From Acidimicrobiales bacterium (GTDB lineage: Bacteria > Actinomycetota > Acidimicrobiia > Acidimicrobiales > Palsa-688), in assembly GCA_019241495.1 (NCBI GenBank), contig JAFAWZ010000040.1, positions 1-20,657 on the forward strand: DNA of 20,657 nt, in the 5' to 3' direction. Numbering within the stretch: position 1 is the first letter of the stretch; each line of letters opens with the position of its first letter. Under the pieces are notes generated by a model, which was not told the DNA's origin, searched no databases, and saw only the letters and a list, made by a program, of their open reading frames with translations. Made by a program: the position numbers and the translations under genes. Positions 20,215 through 20,657 of this stretch are shown here, in pieces.

Positions 20215-20657
20215 TCACCACCCCGTCTGGATGAGAGGTCCAGTACGGGGATCACCAAGTCTCTCGAAGATCAGGCCTGTGTCCACGAAGTACGTCCAAT
20301 GCCCAGCTGCTTCGATTCGGCGTTGGCCTTCAGCCGACTCAACGGGCAAGTACCTGTAGCCCCTGCGTTCGACGTGATCGATCCAATATTCGGACGGCTG
20401 GCAGTTGACATGGTGGTGACCGCCCTGGCCCGGGATCGCGTGGGTCATGGCTATGACCCGACCGTTTGCAAGTGTCGTCAGCAGTGGATTGAGCCAGCAG
20501 GGATCCACATGCTCGACGACCTCGCAGCACACGACCAGGTCGCACTCCCACACGTACGGCCCCCAGCGCAGGTCGTGCCAGTCGATCGGGATGACTGCCC
20601 TACCCACATTCTGGCGCAAACCGTCAAAACCGCGCGCCTCGACTCCGCGGCGCTGCA
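20215..20657 (-). CDS. SAM-dependent methyltransferase, 5' end outside window
   Basis: The frame is open from the right edge of the window to its stop at 20215-20217 (147 codons), so the N-terminus is missing. It begins inside the Rossmann-like fold: RRGVEARGFDGLRQN resembles the strand after motif I, with an acidic residue positioned to hold the SAM ribose. WECDLVVCCEVVEHVDP is the typical motif IV region of class I methyltransferases, and GGHHHVNCQPSEYWIDHVERRGY follows as in small-molecule or sugar methyltransferases from surface-polysaccharide loci and phages. The substrate cannot be told. A TTG at 20619 would give a shorter protein but cuts the fold. It is convergent with the Pmp3-family gene and probably belongs to a different functional block. 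Confidence 0.8.
   Translation of the reverse strand, partial: QRRGVEARGFDGLRQNVGRAVIPIDWHDLRWGPYVWECDLVVCCEVVEHVDPCWLNPLLTTLANGRVIAMTHAIPGQGGHHHVNCQPSEYWIDHVERRGYRYLPVESAEGQRRIEAAGHWTYFVDTGLIFERLGDPRTGPLIQTGW

Noticed and set aside
1..20657. CRISPR arrays, tRNA or rRNA genes, insertion sequences and integrases.
   Set aside because: No regularly spaced repeats, no cloverleaf or rRNA-like sequence and no transposase or recombinase motif were recognised by eye.

Overview
The window looks like chromosomal DNA of a high-GC Gram-positive bacterium (Actinomycetota; the gene families suggest an Acidimicrobiia-like or related uncultured lineage, which I infer from family content only). Evidence for this is the strong G/C preference at third codon positions, the frequent GTG starts, and a gene set typical of soil or freshwater actinobacteria: SpoIIE phosphatases, RsbW-type kinases, STAS proteins, GAF-ANTAR proteins and DUF6458.

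Layout. Positions 1-730 hold no gene I can defend. A flavin-reductase-like protein (731-1216, +) converges on a catalase (1457-2968, -). Next come a frameshifted small two-helix membrane protein (3346-3614), a SigB/SigF-type promoter (3627-3652), a 45-residue hydrophobic peptide, trehalose-6-phosphate synthase OtsA and an overlapping zinc-ribbon metallopeptidase (to 6176). From 6277 to 9223 lie a GAF-SpoIIE phosphatase broken by one extra base, a C-terminal relic of an Hsp20 chaperone, a second GAF-SpoIIE gene that has lost its catalytic core, and a DUF6458 membrane protein.

The centre (9860-15231) is a signalling locus. An RsbW-type ATP-binding protein (-) diverges from a tightly packed + strand array: STAS, MerR-type HTH fused to a degenerate receiver, double-domain KaiC-like ATPase, an unrecognised 106-residue protein, STAS with a novel tail, and an intact GAF-SpoIIE phosphatase. 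A second switch module on the - strand (15772-17234) pairs a STAS protein with a MEDS-HATPase protein. Two GAF-ANTAR RNA-binding regulators follow on + (17558-19090). Then come a decayed second copy of the small membrane protein, a Pmp3-family peptide (19654-19815) and the 3' part of a SAM methyltransferase that runs off the right edge on the - strand.

How it may work together (inference): the locus carries phosphatases, kinases and anti-anti-sigma proteins of the partner-switching pathway but no sigma factor. Three SigB/SigF-like promoter matches, all with exactly 15 bases between the elements, precede the OtsA unit, the DUF6458 gene and the first GAF-ANTAR gene. The window therefore reads as a stress-response island (catalase, trehalose, membrane peptides, small heat-shock relic) with its own switch proteins. 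The most unusual part is the KaiC-like ATPase placed between a MerR/pseudo-receiver regulator and partner-switch components. Several genes here are frameshifted or eroded, so the region is either under relaxed selection or contains assembly errors.
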